From contig JANDJG010000012.1 in NCBI GenBank assembly GCA_024331085.1, positions 1 through 43,579 on the forward strand: DNA of 43,579 nucleotides, in the 5' to 3' direction. The notes beneath the pieces are model-generated. The model saw nothing but the letters and a program-made list of their open reading frames with translations. It made no database searches and was not told where the DNA came from. The translations under genes were made by a program, and so were the position numbers. This document shows positions 1-9,249 of this stretch, piece by piece. The DNA comes from Nitrospira sp. (GTDB lineage: Bacteria > Nitrospirota > Nitrospiria > Nitrospirales > Nitrospiraceae). The stretch's first letter is position 1; each line of letters starts with the position of its first letter.

Positions 1-176
1 ACATAGTCATCCGGCCGCAGAGCCGCAATCGCTCCCACCGCAACCGCCTCTTCACCAATGTACAAGTGAAGAAATCCCGCAATCTTGGCCAGTGCGTACA
101 TCTCCGCCGACTTTTCTTCAAATCGCCTGATCAACAGCATCTGACGGTACAGCGACAACAGATCGGTTCGGTCCAT
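1..176 (-). CDS. pdhA: pyruvate dehydrogenase E1 component alpha subunit, N-terminal part
   Basis: Only the first 58 codons lie in the window; the gene runs off the left edge. The translation starts [14 protein letters not shown] and contains [12 protein letters not shown] and [15 protein letters not shown], the typical N-terminal helix and first thiamine-site strand of the E1-alpha family (2-oxo acid dehydrogenase E1). The enzyme decarboxylates pyruvate with thiamine diphosphate and passes the acetyl group to lipoyl-E2 in the cytoplasm. ATG at 174-176 is the only start compatible with the family N-terminus. The gap to the HtrA stop at 193 is 16 bases, so the two genes may be cotranscribed. 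An E1-alpha of a branched-chain or acetoin dehydrogenase cannot be excluded without the rest. Confidence 0.85.
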   Translation of the reverse strand, partial: MDRTDLLSLYRQMLLIRRFEEKSAEMYALAKIAGFLHLYIGEEAVAVGAIAALRPDDY

Positions 177-192
177 GGTTGAGCACAGTTCG

Positions 193-1313
<1,121 letters not shown>

Positions 1314-1317
<4 letters not shown>

Positions 1318-1742
1318 CGTGATTCACCCATGAGTTGCAGCACCAGTTCCCGACGCCTGGGCCTTGTGTCAAAATCCACCACGACGATCTGCTGCCAGGT
1401 GCCCAACAGAAGAGCGCCGTCGGCGAACGGAATCGTCACCGACGGCCCTTGCAGTTGCCCACGCAGGTGACTGTGGGCGTTGTCCTCGCCGGGATTTCGA
1501 CGATTATGCTGCCACGCCGGATCGGCAGGAACCATTCGCTCCCAGAAGGCTTTCGTGTCGGCGCGAATGCCAGGTTCATCTTCAATAATCATGACCGACG
1601 CGGTCGTATGTTTGACGAACACGGTCACGATGCCCGCGGACAGACCTGACTCTTCCACGGCGGACGATACCCGTTTCGTGATGTTTTCGATGTGCGTCTC
1701 ACCGGCCATCTCAAGACGAAACGGAACGGTCTTCACCCTCAT
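1314..1742 (-). CDS. YjbQ/UPF0047 family protein
   Basis: A 142-aa protein of the YjbQ (UPF0047) family, a small trimeric beta-fold; some members have been reported to have weak thiamine-phosphate-synthase activity, and the true role is unknown. Family hallmarks are KHTTASV (about residues 44-50), the NPGEDNAHSHL stretch carrying conserved Asn/His residues, and a C-terminal GTWQQIVVVDFD strand. The open frame extends upstream, but the ATG at 1740-1742 matches the family N-terminus (MRVKTVPF) and overlaps the preceding gene's TGA by 4 bases; the longer frame is the out-of-frame shadow of the HD gene. It is the middle gene of an HD / YjbQ / HtrA operon. Confidence 0.9.
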
Positions 1743-2677
1743 GAGATGCTCCCGCTCGCAAGCCCGTGGAGGTACCGGCGCTCCGCATCGGTCAGGCGTC
1801 TTCCTCGCGCCTGTTCCAAAACGGCATCGAATTTCCCCTCGGCCACCAATTCGCGCAAGGCCGCCATGACCGGCTTGCTGATCAGCCCCTCTGTTTGAAG
1901 CCGATCCAGATAGGCAAAGGCTTCGGGAAACGACTCCCGCATCCGCGCGTAGTAATCGCGACCGCGCCGGCGGTTGCTGTAGGCTTCCAATTGCTCGCAG
2001 GCCACTAGAATCTCGGCCAATTGTTTGACCCACGGTTTCGCATTCAATAATTTTTCGGGGTAGTAGTAATAGAGCATCACATCGCTCATCCACGGCGCCC
2101 ACCGGAGCCCCAGCCGGCGCAAGGCCGGTTTCACAATCGCCAGGCGTCGGCGGAGGCGGCGCGCGTGTCCCAGACGAATCTCGATTTGCTCCTTGGCCCA
2201 AGCCGTCATGGGGACGCCGGCCGCCTCCAGCTCACTTCCGTAACGAGACACGAAGGCTTCCGTTTCCCGGCCGTAAGGGGTGGACGGATACTTCGCGCGC
2301 CATTCGCGGGGTCTCGTGGGAACGCCATGGGCATTGGCCCATGACCAGATCTTGCCGAAGAGCCGCCGATCGAGTCCCGCGCGGCTGACGTCGTGCAATA
2401 GACAGGCGACTTGATAGTCAACGAGCCGGTCTGCCGGATGGCCCAATCGTTCGGCCACCGCCGTGCACATCATCGCCGTGCGCATCGCATGGGCCCGGTC
2501 GTATCCCCGAATGACAGCGCCAGGCTTGGACGGGTGAGGACAATCGTAGAGGCGCATCAATTCCCTAATAAGGGGGCGGGGAATCACCAGAAGCGAGGAC
2601 GAAACGCCGGCAGGCTGTATGGCCTTCTTTCTCGCCTTGGTGTTAACGGATTCTCCCACTCGGTTGATGCCGTTCAC
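1739..2677 (-). CDS. HD-domain protein, putative phosphohydrolase
   Basis: A 312-aa cytoplasmic protein. An HD metal-dependent phosphohydrolase core is recognisable in the first third: His63 (RAHAMRT) and the His95-Asp96 pair in LLHDVSRAGLD. The remainder is helical and Arg-rich, with no second domain I can name. The start is GTG at 2675-2677, 50 bases downstream of the predicted transcription start; an internal ATG (MRLYDCPHP) is an alternative. Its stop overlaps the YjbQ start by 4 bases. The substrate cannot be read from the sequence. Confidence 0.8.
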   Translation of the reverse strand: MNGINRVGESVNTKARKKAIQPAGVSSSLLVIPRPLIRELMRLYDCPHPSKPGAVIRGYDRAHAMRTAMMCTAVAERLGHPADRLVDYQVACLLHDVSRAGLDRRLFGKIWSWANAHGVPTRPREWRAKYPSTPYGRETEAFVSRYGSELEAAGVPMTAWAKEQIEIRLGHARRLRRRLAIVKPALRRLGLRWAPWMSDVMLYYYYPEKLLNAKPWVKQLAEILVACEQLEAYSNRRRGRDYYARMRESFPEAFAYLDRLQTEGLISKPVMAALRELVAEGKFDAVLEQARGRRLTDAERRYLHGLASGSIS

Positions 2678-2733
2678 AAATCACTCGGATCGCCGTTCTG
2701 AACTCCCCCGTGGAGGACGAGCGGACACAAGGC

Positions 2734-2763
2734 AGAATATCGTCGCCTCAAACAGGGTGTCAA
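2734..2763 (-). promoter_or_regulatory. sigma70-like promoter of the HD/YjbQ/HtrA operon
   Basis: On the minus strand a perfect TTGACA -35 box (2758-2763) is followed after 18 bases by TATTCT (2734-2739). The transcription start would fall near 2727, giving a leader of about 50 nt before the GTG at 2677. Spacing and box quality are good; there is no experimental support. Confidence 0.55.
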
Positions 2764-2809
2764 GGAGAGCGTCCGGCCATCTGTGATGAAGCGGATCTTC
2801 TGCCCGCTG

Positions 2810-5575
2810 CTACTGCCACCCGTAGCGACGAACATAGAGCCCCTTCATCACTTGCGTGAGCGCCATGTAGCCCGCCAGGATCATCGGCAACAACACGAAG
2901 TACAACGGCGGCAAGGCTTGCAGCTTGAAGTAGTCGGCCAACGGCCCCATGGGAATGGCGACGCCGATGGTCATGATCGTCCCCGTCATCACCAGCAACG
3001 GCATCGACGCCCGGCTCCGGATGAACGGGACTTTCGGCGTGCGGATCATGTGCACGATCAGCGTTTGCGTCAAGAGGCCGACGACGAACCAGCCGGATTG
3101 AAACAGCGTCTGCTCTTCCGGCGTATCAGCGCCGAACACAAACCACATCATGGCATAGGTGAGGACATCAAACAGCGAGCTGATCGGCCCGAAGAACACC
3201 ATGAAACGCCCGACGTCGCCAGGCCGCCAGTGCTGGGGCGTCTTGAGAAGGTCTTTGTCCACGTCATCGAATGGAATGGCGATCTGCGAGATGTCGTACA
3301 AAAGATTCTGCACCAAGAGATGCATCGGCAACATCGGCAGAAACGGGAGGAAGGCCGACGCCACCAGCACCGAGAAGACATTACCGAAGTTGGAGCCGGC
3401 CGTCATCTTGATGTACTTGAGCATGTTGCAAAAGGTCTTGCGACCTTCCACGATGCCCTCTTCCAGCACCATGAGGCTCTTTTCCAGCAGGATGATGTCC
3501 GCCGCCTCTTTGGCGATATCCACCGCCGTATCGACCGAGATTCCGATATCGGCGGTCCGCAGGGCCGGGGCGTCGTTGATGCCATCGCCCATGAAACCCA
3601 CCACGTGGCCGTTGGACTTGAGGAAGCGCACGATCCGTTCCTTGTGCGCCGGCGTCAGCTTGGCGAACACGGTGTGCGATTCGACGGCCTTGGCAAGTTC
3701 CTCGTCGCCCATGCCCTCGATCTCGCTCCCCAACAGCACACCCCCTTGTTCCAGGCCGACCTCCCGGCAAATCTTGGCTGTGACCAGCTCATTGTCGCCG
3801 GTCAACACCTTGACCGACACGCCGTGCTCGGCCAGCGCCTTGAGCGCCGGCGCAGTCGAGTCCTTCGGAGGATCGAGAAAGGCCACATAGCCGATCAACG
3901 TAAGATCCGACTCGTCGGCCACACCGTAGGTCTCTCTGCTCGGCGGGACTTCTTTAGCGGCCACGGCCACGACCCGCAAGCCTTCTTTGTTCAATTCGGC
4001 GGTGACTTCTCGCACGCCGGCCAGCAGATCGGCCGTCAACGGCTCGACGTGCTCCCCACGCCGCACGTGCATGCAGACGTTCAGAATTTCCTCGACGGCC
4101 CCCTTGCAAATCAACTCATGATGATCCTCGCGCTCACTGACCACCACTGACATGCGGCGTCGGGTGAAATCGAACGGAATCTCATCGACCTTGCGATAGT
4201 TCTTGGCGGGCTCCAGCTCGCGCCGCACCTCGGCGTGTTCCAGAATGGCCACATCCAGCAGATTCTTGAGCCCGGTCTGGTAATAACTGTTGAGGTAGGC
4301 CATCTTCAGCACTTCGTCGGACTCTTCACCCCAGACGTCGACGTACCGCTCCAAAAAGATTTTGTCCTGCGTCAATGTGCCGGTCTTGTCGGTGCAGAGC
4401 ACGTCCATCGCGCCGAAATTCTGGATCGAGTCCAGCCGCTTCACGATCACCTTCTTACGCGACAGAAACACCGCGCCTTTGGCCAACGTCGAGGTCACAA
4501 TGAGTGGGAGCATCTCCGGCGTCAACCCCACCGCGATGGACAGCGCGAAGAGCAGCGCCTCCACCCAGTCCCCCTTGGTGAAACCGTTGATGACGAGGAC
4601 GAGGGGAGCCATGACGAGCATGAACCGGATCAGGAGCCAGCTCACTTGATTCACACCGGTCTGAAACGACGTCGGGGCGCGATCGACGGCGGTCACCCGA
4701 CGGGCGAGGGTGCCGAAATAGGTGTGATTGCCCGTGGCAATCACGACGGCCGTGGCCGAGCCGGACACGACCGTGGTGCCCATAAACAGGATATTGTCCA
4801 ATTCGAGCGGGCCGACCGTCTTGGAGTCGCGTAGGACGGCGAACTTCTCCACCGGCATCGACTCGCCCGTCATGGCCGCCTGCGACACAAACAGATCTTT
4901 GGCGGCAAGCACACGACAATCGGCCGGAATCATGTCTCCGGCCGAGAGCGCGACAACGTCGCCCGGCACCAAGAACCGAATAGGAACTTCCGCACGCCGC
5001 GCCGGCTTCACATGGAGCTGCACGCCGTAAAACTTCTCGAAAATGGGAGCGGCGTCTTCCGAGACGTCGCGGCGAACGACCGTCGCGGTCGTGGTGACCA
5101 TCGCCTTCAGCGCATCAGCCGCCTTGTTGGCCTTCGTCTCCTGCCAGAAGCGGAGCAGGGTGGAGAGCGCCACCATCATGCCGATGACGGCGGTGGCTTC
5201 TCGATCGTCGGTCAGCCATGAAATCACCGCCAGCAGCGTGAGCAGCAGGTTGAACGGGTTCCGGTACGAAAGCCACAGCCGCTGCCACCAGGACAGCGGC
5301 TTCTCGTGTTCGACCTCATTGAAGCCGACCCGGTCTCGAACGACCTCGGCCTGGGTCTCGGACAATCCGTCCGCATGACTGTTCAACTCGGCCAGCAGAA
5401 CATCGGGGTCGGCCGTCGCCGCCTTGATGAGCGTGTGAGCCAGGCTCGGCGGCACTACTCGCCCCACGGTGACTTGCGTGAGCGTGTCGATCCAGGCCAG
5501 GCGGCGGAAGTGTCTGGCGATCCGACGGGTGCGGAGAAACGCCGCGAACAACTCTTTGAGCCAGGTCAGGGTCAT
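2810..5575 (-). CDS. mgtB: magnesium-translocating P-type ATPase (MgtA/MgtB type)
   Basis: A 921-aa P3B-type ATPase that imports Mg2+ across the inner membrane. All P-type signatures are present: TGES at 236-239 (actuator domain), the phosphorylated Asp396 in DKTGTLT, KGA at 491-493 (nucleotide site), TGDN at 592-595 and GDGIND at 663-668. The M4 segment has SIAVGLTPEMLPLIV, the P3B form of the ion-site helix. The C-terminus holds six further TM helices. It is monocistronic as far as can be seen, with 287 bases to the upstream gene, where a TATAAC -10-like box lies about 20 bases before the start. I see no MgtC and no recognisable Mg2+ riboswitch leader. Choice between mgtA and mgtB is conventional. 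Confidence 0.95.
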   Translation of the reverse strand: MTLTWLKELFAAFLRTRRIARHFRRLAWIDTLTQVTVGRVVPPSLAHTLIKAATADPDVLLAELNSHADGLSETQAEVVRDRVGFNEVEHEKPLSWWQRLWLSYRNPFNLLLTLLAVISWLTDDREATAVIGMMVALSTLLRFWQETKANKAADALKAMVTTTATVVRRDVSEDAAPIFEKFYGVQLHVKPARRAEVPIRFLVPGDVVALSAGDMIPADCRVLAAKDLFVSQAAMTGESMPVEKFAVLRDSKTVGPLELDNILFMGTTVVSGSATAVVIATGNHTYFGTLARRVTAVDRAPTSFQTGVNQVSWLLIRFMLVMAPLVLVINGFTKGDWVEALLFALSIAVGLTPEMLPLIVTSTLAKGAVFLSRKKVIVKRLDSIQNFGAMDVLCTDKTGTLTQDKIFLERYVDVWGEESDEVLKMAYLNSYYQTGLKNLLDVAILEHAEVRRELEPAKNYRKVDEIPFDFTRRRMSVVVSEREDHHELICKGAVEEILNVCMHVRRGEHVEPLTADLLAGVREVTAELNKEGLRVVAVAAKEVPPSRETYGVADESDLTLIGYVAFLDPPKDSTAPALKALAEHGVSVKVLTGDNELVTAKICREVGLEQGGVLLGSEIEGMGDEELAKAVESHTVFAKLTPAHKERIVRFLKSNGHVVGFMGDGINDAPALRTADIGISVDTAVDIAKEAADIILLEKSLMVLEEGIVEGRKTFCNMLKYIKMTAGSNFGNVFSVLVASAFLPFLPMLPMHLLVQNLLYDISQIAIPFDDVDKDLLKTPQHWRPGDVGRFMVFFGPISSLFDVLTYAMMWFVFGADTPEEQTLFQSGWFVVGLLTQTLIVHMIRTPKVPFIRSRASMPLLVMTGTIMTIGVAIPMGPLADYFKLQALPPLYFVLLPMILAGYMALTQVMKGLYVRRYGWQ

Positions 5576-5862
5576 GGGTACGCTTTCCGTCGGTCTGTTA
5601 TACCGTCACGATACCGGCGCTGTCTTCCGGCATATCCAAGAACCAACTCACATGGACCATCGCGCAACTGTTCCAACGCCGCCGATTGCCGCTGATCGGC
5701 GCGAGCAGTTCCACGGAGGCCGACACGGAAGGAATAGGGTCGAACAACGGCAGAGCACGTGCCAGGCCGCACGATGAGATCGTCGAGATGAACACGACGA
5801 TTCTGGCGCGAGCCCCGGTCCAGCCGGTGATGATCTCCGGCCATCACCGACCGTGGTGCCGG

Positions 5863-6564
5863 TCAAGGCAGAGCGATTTCTTGCCCGCGCCGCGGGGTCT
5901 CTTCCGGCACAAGGTCGGCGAAGCAGAATCCGTCCCGTTCCACAATTTCGCCCGCTGTGACCTGTAACGGCTTGGAAAACATCGGACCATCGAGCACACA
6001 GGTGTGGAACTCACCGTTTTCGCCGCACGGATCGACTCCGGACGGCAAGTCGTCGAGAAACGAATGGTCGAACGTTCGCCCGGCAAACGAGCGGGGCAGC
6101 CGCTTGAGATCCACGCAGGTCACCACCGCCTTGAGGCCGGCATCGACCATGCGCCGCGCCAGTGATGCAGTCGGCTCCTGCCAAAGCGGAAAAAGCGGGG
6201 TCAGACCGGTCCCTTCGAGCTGCCGGATCCGATAGTCACGGATGTCTTCGAGAAGAAGATCTCCGAAGGCGATGTGCGTCGCGCCGATCTTGATCCCGTC
6301 TTCGATGGCGCGACGCATGGCTTCTTCATAGACTTCATTGGAGCAAGGTTGAGGAAGGGGAATCGTCTGGAGCGGGAGTCCGACCGAGCGAGCCTGCGCT
6401 TCGAGAATTTCGAGCCTGGTCGCGTGCATCGAAGCTCGACCATATGTGATATTGACGGTCGTCAAGAGACCGATGACTTCGACCGCCGGATCTGCGCGCA
6501 GCACGTGCAAGGTCCAGGCGCTGTCTTTCCCGGAACTCCAGGAGAGCAGGACTCTGCGGATCAT
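5863..6564 (-). CDS. DUF71/Dph6-like ATP-pyrophosphatase
   Basis: A 233-aa adenine nucleotide alpha-hydrolase fold protein (COG2102). The PP-loop SGKDS sits at residues 11-15 and the family motif GENGEFHT at 181-188. Eukaryotic and archaeal relatives amidate diphthine, but bacteria lack diphthamide; published comparative genomics of DUF71/COG2102 predicts a role in B12 salvage for bacterial members. That fits this gene, whose ATG (6562-6564) overlaps by 4 bases the stop of a BtuF-like cobalamin-binding protein. The open frame extends upstream to 6885, but only the ATG at 6564 begins the conserved MIRRVLLSWSSGKDS N-terminus. Confidence 0.88.
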   Translation of the reverse strand: MIRRVLLSWSSGKDSAWTLHVLRADPAVEVIGLLTTVNITYGRASMHATRLEILEAQARSVGLPLQTIPLPQPCSNEVYEEAMRRAIEDGIKIGATHIAFGDLLLEDIRDYRIRQLEGTGLTPLFPLWQEPTASLARRMVDAGLKAVVTCVDLKRLPRSFAGRTFDHSFLDDLPSGVDPCGENGEFHTCVLDGPMFSKPLQVTAGEIVERDGFCFADLVPEETPRRGQEIALP

Positions 6565-7514
6565 CCGACTTGGACCTTGGAACCGTGGCTTGTCATCACC
6601 GACCGCTCCACGCGAACAGGCGACGGCAATCCGGCCGGCAAGGGATGAACGGTCGGATGGAGCGCATGGGCCAACAGCTCCAGACTCTCGACCAGCCGAG
6701 GGCCGGGACGGCTGAAGTACTGCGATCCGTCCACCACATACACACGGTCGGATTGAACAGCCGGTGCAGCCTGCCAACCTGGAACGGCCCACAAGCGAGG
6801 CAGGTCGGTCAGCGTTCGTTCCACAGAGAAGCCGCAACAGGCAATCACGATCACCTCCGGCTGCCACTCCATCACTTCCTGCCAACGTAAGGTCCTCGAC
6901 CGTTGTCCCTCACGCCCTAACCCTTCTATGCCGCCCGCCAATCGAACCAACTCAGGCCCCCAGTGCCCGCTCGAAAAGGGCGGATCGAGCCATTCCAGCA
7001 ACGCCACGCGGGGCCGATGTTGAAGGCCGGCGCTCCTGGCGGCCACCGCCTCCACTCGAGCCTCCAGTTCTCTCGCAATTTCTTCGCCCTTTTGATCCAT
7101 GCCGACGACCTCGGCCAGGTGGCGAATGGCGTCAAACACTTCCGAAAGTGTTTGCGGCTCCAAACTGATGATTCGAGGTGTGCCGGGAAGAACACAGACA
7201 GCGGAACGGACTTCGTCCTCGGCCACCGCGCAGACATCGCACAAGGCTTGGGTGACGATCAGGTCTGGGCGCAATCGTTCCAACGTTGGAACGTCAAGTC
7301 GGTACAGAGCCTGAGCCGTCCGCAGCTGTTCGCGGACCAGTCGATCGATGTCGGCGCTGGATGCACCCGCCGGAATCAGCGAGCGCGTGACTTTGGGAAG
7401 AGTGTTGACGACCGGTGGAAAATCGCACTCGTGGGTGACGCCGACCAGATGCTCTTCCAATCCAAGCGCGCAAACCATTTCTGTCGCACTGGGGAGAAGC
7501 GAGACGATCCTCAC
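6561..7514 (-). CDS. BtuF-like cobalamin-binding protein without signal peptide
   Basis: A 317-aa periplasmic-binding-protein fold (TroA/BtuF family). The N-terminus RIVSLLPSATEMVCALG and the HECDFP motif are typical of the cobalamin-binding group. The sequence starts directly with the first beta strand and has no signal peptide or lipobox, so it probably stays in the cytoplasm or is exported by another route. No BtuC/BtuD transporter genes are adjacent. It is coupled to the DUF71 gene downstream by a 4-base overlap. A promoter with an inverted repeat around its -35 box lies 165 nt upstream. The ligand is inferred from the family; a corrinoid is most likely. Confidence 0.85.
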   Translation of the reverse strand: MRIVSLLPSATEMVCALGLEEHLVGVTHECDFPPVVNTLPKVTRSLIPAGASSADIDRLVREQLRTAQALYRLDVPTLERLRPDLIVTQALCDVCAVAEDEVRSAVCVLPGTPRIISLEPQTLSEVFDAIRHLAEVVGMDQKGEEIARELEARVEAVAARSAGLQHRPRVALLEWLDPPFSSGHWGPELVRLAGGIEGLGREGQRSRTLRWQEVMEWQPEVIVIACCGFSVERTLTDLPRLWAVPGWQAAPAVQSDRVYVVDGSQYFSRPGPRLVESLELLAHALHPTVHPLPAGLPSPVRVERSVMTSHGSKVQVG

Positions 7515-7685
7515 ACTCCACCTCCTATCGAGCCGAACCGGCCTCCGGCCCGTGCTGCCAAAAGCCGAGACCCACGATCATGGCAAAACTCCCATGTACA
7601 ACGGGGATGGCCCTTGGGCTACCGATCCGTAGAGAAACATGGAATTTTTTCAGACTTGCTTGCCCGTTCGCAAACAACGTTTACA

Positions 7686-7715
7686 CTATCGTCCCCCTCT
7701 CGAGATCTTGTCAAG
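7686..7715 (-). promoter_or_regulatory. promoter of the BtuF-like/DUF71 pair
   Basis: TTGACA (minus strand, 7710-7715), an 18-base spacer, then GATAGT (7686-7691). The -35 hexamer sits exactly in the spacer of the inverted repeat at 7703-7723, so a repressor or activator bound there would control access by RNA polymerase. Confidence 0.5.
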
Positions 7716-7723
7716 AGATCTCC
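7703..7723. promoter_or_regulatory. inverted repeat, candidate operator
   Basis: GAGATCT (7703-7709) and AGATCTC (7717-7723) are perfect 7-bp inverted arms separated by 7 bases. Arm centres are about 14 bases apart, a geometry used by dimeric regulators. The spacer contains the -35 box of the minus-strand promoter. Confidence 0.45.
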
Positions 7724-7811
7724 CCGGTTAAGAGGGCCGTCTCCTGTACCTCCCCTCAAAAACCAGCTCTCGATTCTCTTTCCAAGTTACGATCCAGGCC
7801 TTCGCCCCCTC

Positions 7812-7840
7812 TTGACCGGCATGACAACGGGGCGTACAGT
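7812..7840 (+). promoter_or_regulatory. promoter of the plus-strand cluster starting at 8062
   Basis: TTGACC (7812-7817), a 17-base spacer and TACAGT (7835-7840), giving 5/6 and 4/6 matches to the sigma70 consensus. Transcription would start near 7847, leaving a leader of about 215 nt. Confidence 0.45.
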
Positions 7841-8061
7841 GAACCTGTGCCGCCCGTCTCTTGTAAGGGGGGTGGTAGCCATGGTCCTCCGCGACGCAGC
7901 GATCGAACGGGACGGACGTGGCAGGTGCGACCTCCTCTCCGTCTCCTTTTCTCTTTCTTCAATCAACGATCGAAGATGGGGGCCCTTAACGGGCTCCGTG
8001 ATCGGTCGTCCGAGCGACTCGCCGCCACACGAGTGATCGTTCCGGTGGCAAGGAGGTCTCT

Positions 8062-9015
8062 ATGTCTTACCGTTACAACACCATCGACGTCGCCGTCGGC
8101 GTCGGCATGTGCGCGATTCTGTTCGGAGCATTGTTGTTCTTTGCCGCAGCCGGCGGTACGTATCAGACGACTCTTCCACAATCTTCTCCGTTCGAGCAAT
8201 CCATGGGCTTGAAATCCGGGATGGCGTGGCTCCAACCGGCGATGGGGCAGGCCATCGTTGACCAAAGCCTGTTCGAGCGACGGTCCGACCGAGCCATCGC
8301 CATGGCCGCAGCCGAATGGAACCGAGCGACGCTCGCCCACGATGAATTCCTTTCGAGGCCCGGCGGACCCTTGGGAGCCGTCATGCACTATGCTGCAACA
8401 GCCCCGGCCCAGCACATGGCCCGTACCCAGGAAGTCATGGGACGAGCGATCGTCAATTTCACCGGCCGTGGCGTGCGAACCGGCCTTGTGTCGGCGGATC
8501 GGCTCCATTCGGCCTTCAACAGCGAGCAGATCCGTCTGGTCGAGGCGAGAGGGCATCTGATGAACCAGCAATTCTCTTCCACGTGGCAAGCGACCCTCGG
8601 GCAGCGCATTGTTGAGGCCATCCGGGCCCATCGCCGACAGGCCGGGGCGATTCAAGAACGAATGGGCGCGGCACTGGTACAGTTGGCGCTGGCCCAACTG
8701 GAATCCGAGCAGGTCCGAGCCGTGCAGCAAGAAAAGATGGGAGGTCTCTTGTTCGCGGCAGCCCGTGCGCAAACCGTAACCGATCGTGCCGTTCCGACCA
8801 TGGCCGTCGCGGTGGTTCCGGTCACAACCTCGGTTGCGTCCGAGCGATCGACCGCCTGGCTCGACGTTCCGTTCGTCTACCTCGTCGCCGCCGCTTGCAT
8901 CCTGGCGGCGATCTTCGCAGTCAGCCTGTCCTGGGTGGCTCGAAGCAGAGAAGAAAAGGAACTCGCCAAGGCGCAACGTGACGCCTCTCGGTGGGTCTAC
9001 CGCATGGCGTCATGA
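8062..9015 (+). CDS. unknown two-TM protein with internal MGxAIV-type repeats
   Basis: A 317-aa protein I do not recognise. A TM helix at about residues 9-31 and a second at 269-291 bracket a long, mostly helical, Ala/Gln/Arg-rich domain; the last 25 residues are charged. The central domain repeats a short motif five times: MGQAIV at 61, MGRAIV at 126, LGQRIV at 179, MGAALV at 201 and MGGLLF at 226. This suggests amphipathic helical repeats, probably periplasmic. The ATG has a strong ribosome-binding site (AAGGAGG). The gene heads a small plus-strand group with a 57-aa membrane protein and a response regulator. Its role is unknown. Confidence 0.8.
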   Translation: MSYRYNTIDVAVGVGMCAILFGALLFFAAAGGTYQTTLPQSSPFEQSMGLKSGMAWLQPAMGQAIVDQSLFERRSDRAIAMAAAEWNRATLAHDEFLSRPGGPLGAVMHYAATAPAQHMARTQEVMGRAIVNFTGRGVRTGLVSADRLHSAFNSEQIRLVEARGHLMNQQFSSTWQATLGQRIVEAIRAHRRQAGAIQERMGAALVQLALAQLESEQVRAVQQEKMGGLLFAAARAQTVTDRAVPTMAVAVVPVTTSVASERSTAWLDVPFVYLVAAACILAAIFAVSLSWVARSREEKELAKAQRDASRWVYRMAS

Positions 9016-9026
9016 CATGAAAAGGA

Positions 9027-9047
9027 CTCGCGTCACACGGACGCGAG
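9027..9047 (+). repeat. 8-bp perfect stem-loop before the 57-aa ORF
   Basis: CTCGCGTC (9027-9034), a 5-base loop and GACGCGAG (9040-9047). It starts 11 bases after the stop of the 317-aa gene and ends two bases before the ribosome-binding site of the next ORF. There is no U-tract, so it is more likely an mRNA processing, stabilising or translation-control element than a terminator. Confidence 0.6.
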
Positions 9048-9057
9048 CAGGTGATCT

Positions 9058-9231
9058 ATGTCGTGGGGATATTGGGGAATCGTCGGAGCCCTCGTCATTC
9101 TGGTGAGCTTGACCCTTGCTTGCGTCATGTTCTCCACCTCCAAAGGAACACGGCGACTTCCTCCGGATGGAGAAACCGTCGAGGGGACGACGATCGGACA
9201 TGTCGGCGGCGGGCATCGTCAAGCTGCGTAA
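9058..9231 (+). CDS. 57-aa single-pass membrane protein
   Basis: A small ORF (MSWGYWGIVGALVIL at its N-terminus) with one TM helix at about residues 5-26 and a polar, Gly/His-containing tail (TTIGHVGGGHRQ) of about 30 residues. An AGGTG ribosome-binding site lies 5 bases before the ATG. It sits between the repeat-containing two-TM protein and a response regulator on the same strand, so it may act with the former in the membrane. I do not recognise a family. The start, strong hydrophobic segment and gene packing make it likely to be real. Confidence 0.65.
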   Translation: MSWGYWGIVGALVILVSLTLACVMFSTSKGTRRLPPDGETVEGTTIGHVGGGHRQAA

Positions 9232-9249
9232 GTCCGTGATGAGCGGTTG

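Larger units (their letters stand above)
7515..8061. other. 547-base divergent intergenic region
   Basis: No convincing gene. It holds divergent promoters: one for the BtuF-like gene (minus, 7686-7715) and one for the plus-strand gene at 8062 (7812-7840), each followed by an unusually long leader (about 165 and 215 nt). I found no B12-box (GCCACTG-like) element in the minus leader. A 7-bp G/C stem lies at 7979-7997 near the end of the plus leader. A 51-codon ORF at 7881-8036 has no family features and is not called. Confidence 0.5.

Noticed and set aside
2783..4150. 455-codon plus-strand open frame
   Set aside because: It is antisense to the conserved core of the Mg2+ P-type ATPase and is rich in His, Arg and Gln, as expected for a GC-biased shadow frame.
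5598..5795. 65-codon minus-strand ORF upstream of mgtB
   Set aside because: GTG start without ribosome-binding site, no family features; it overlaps the probable mgtB promoter.
7515..7680. Cobalamin riboswitch upstream of the BtuF-like gene
   Set aside because: The leader is long enough, but no B12-box-like GCCACTG or other recognisable conserved core was found.
7881..8036. 51-codon plus-strand ORF in the leader of the 8062 gene
   Set aside because: Purine-rich upstream sequence but low-complexity translation and no similarity I can name.
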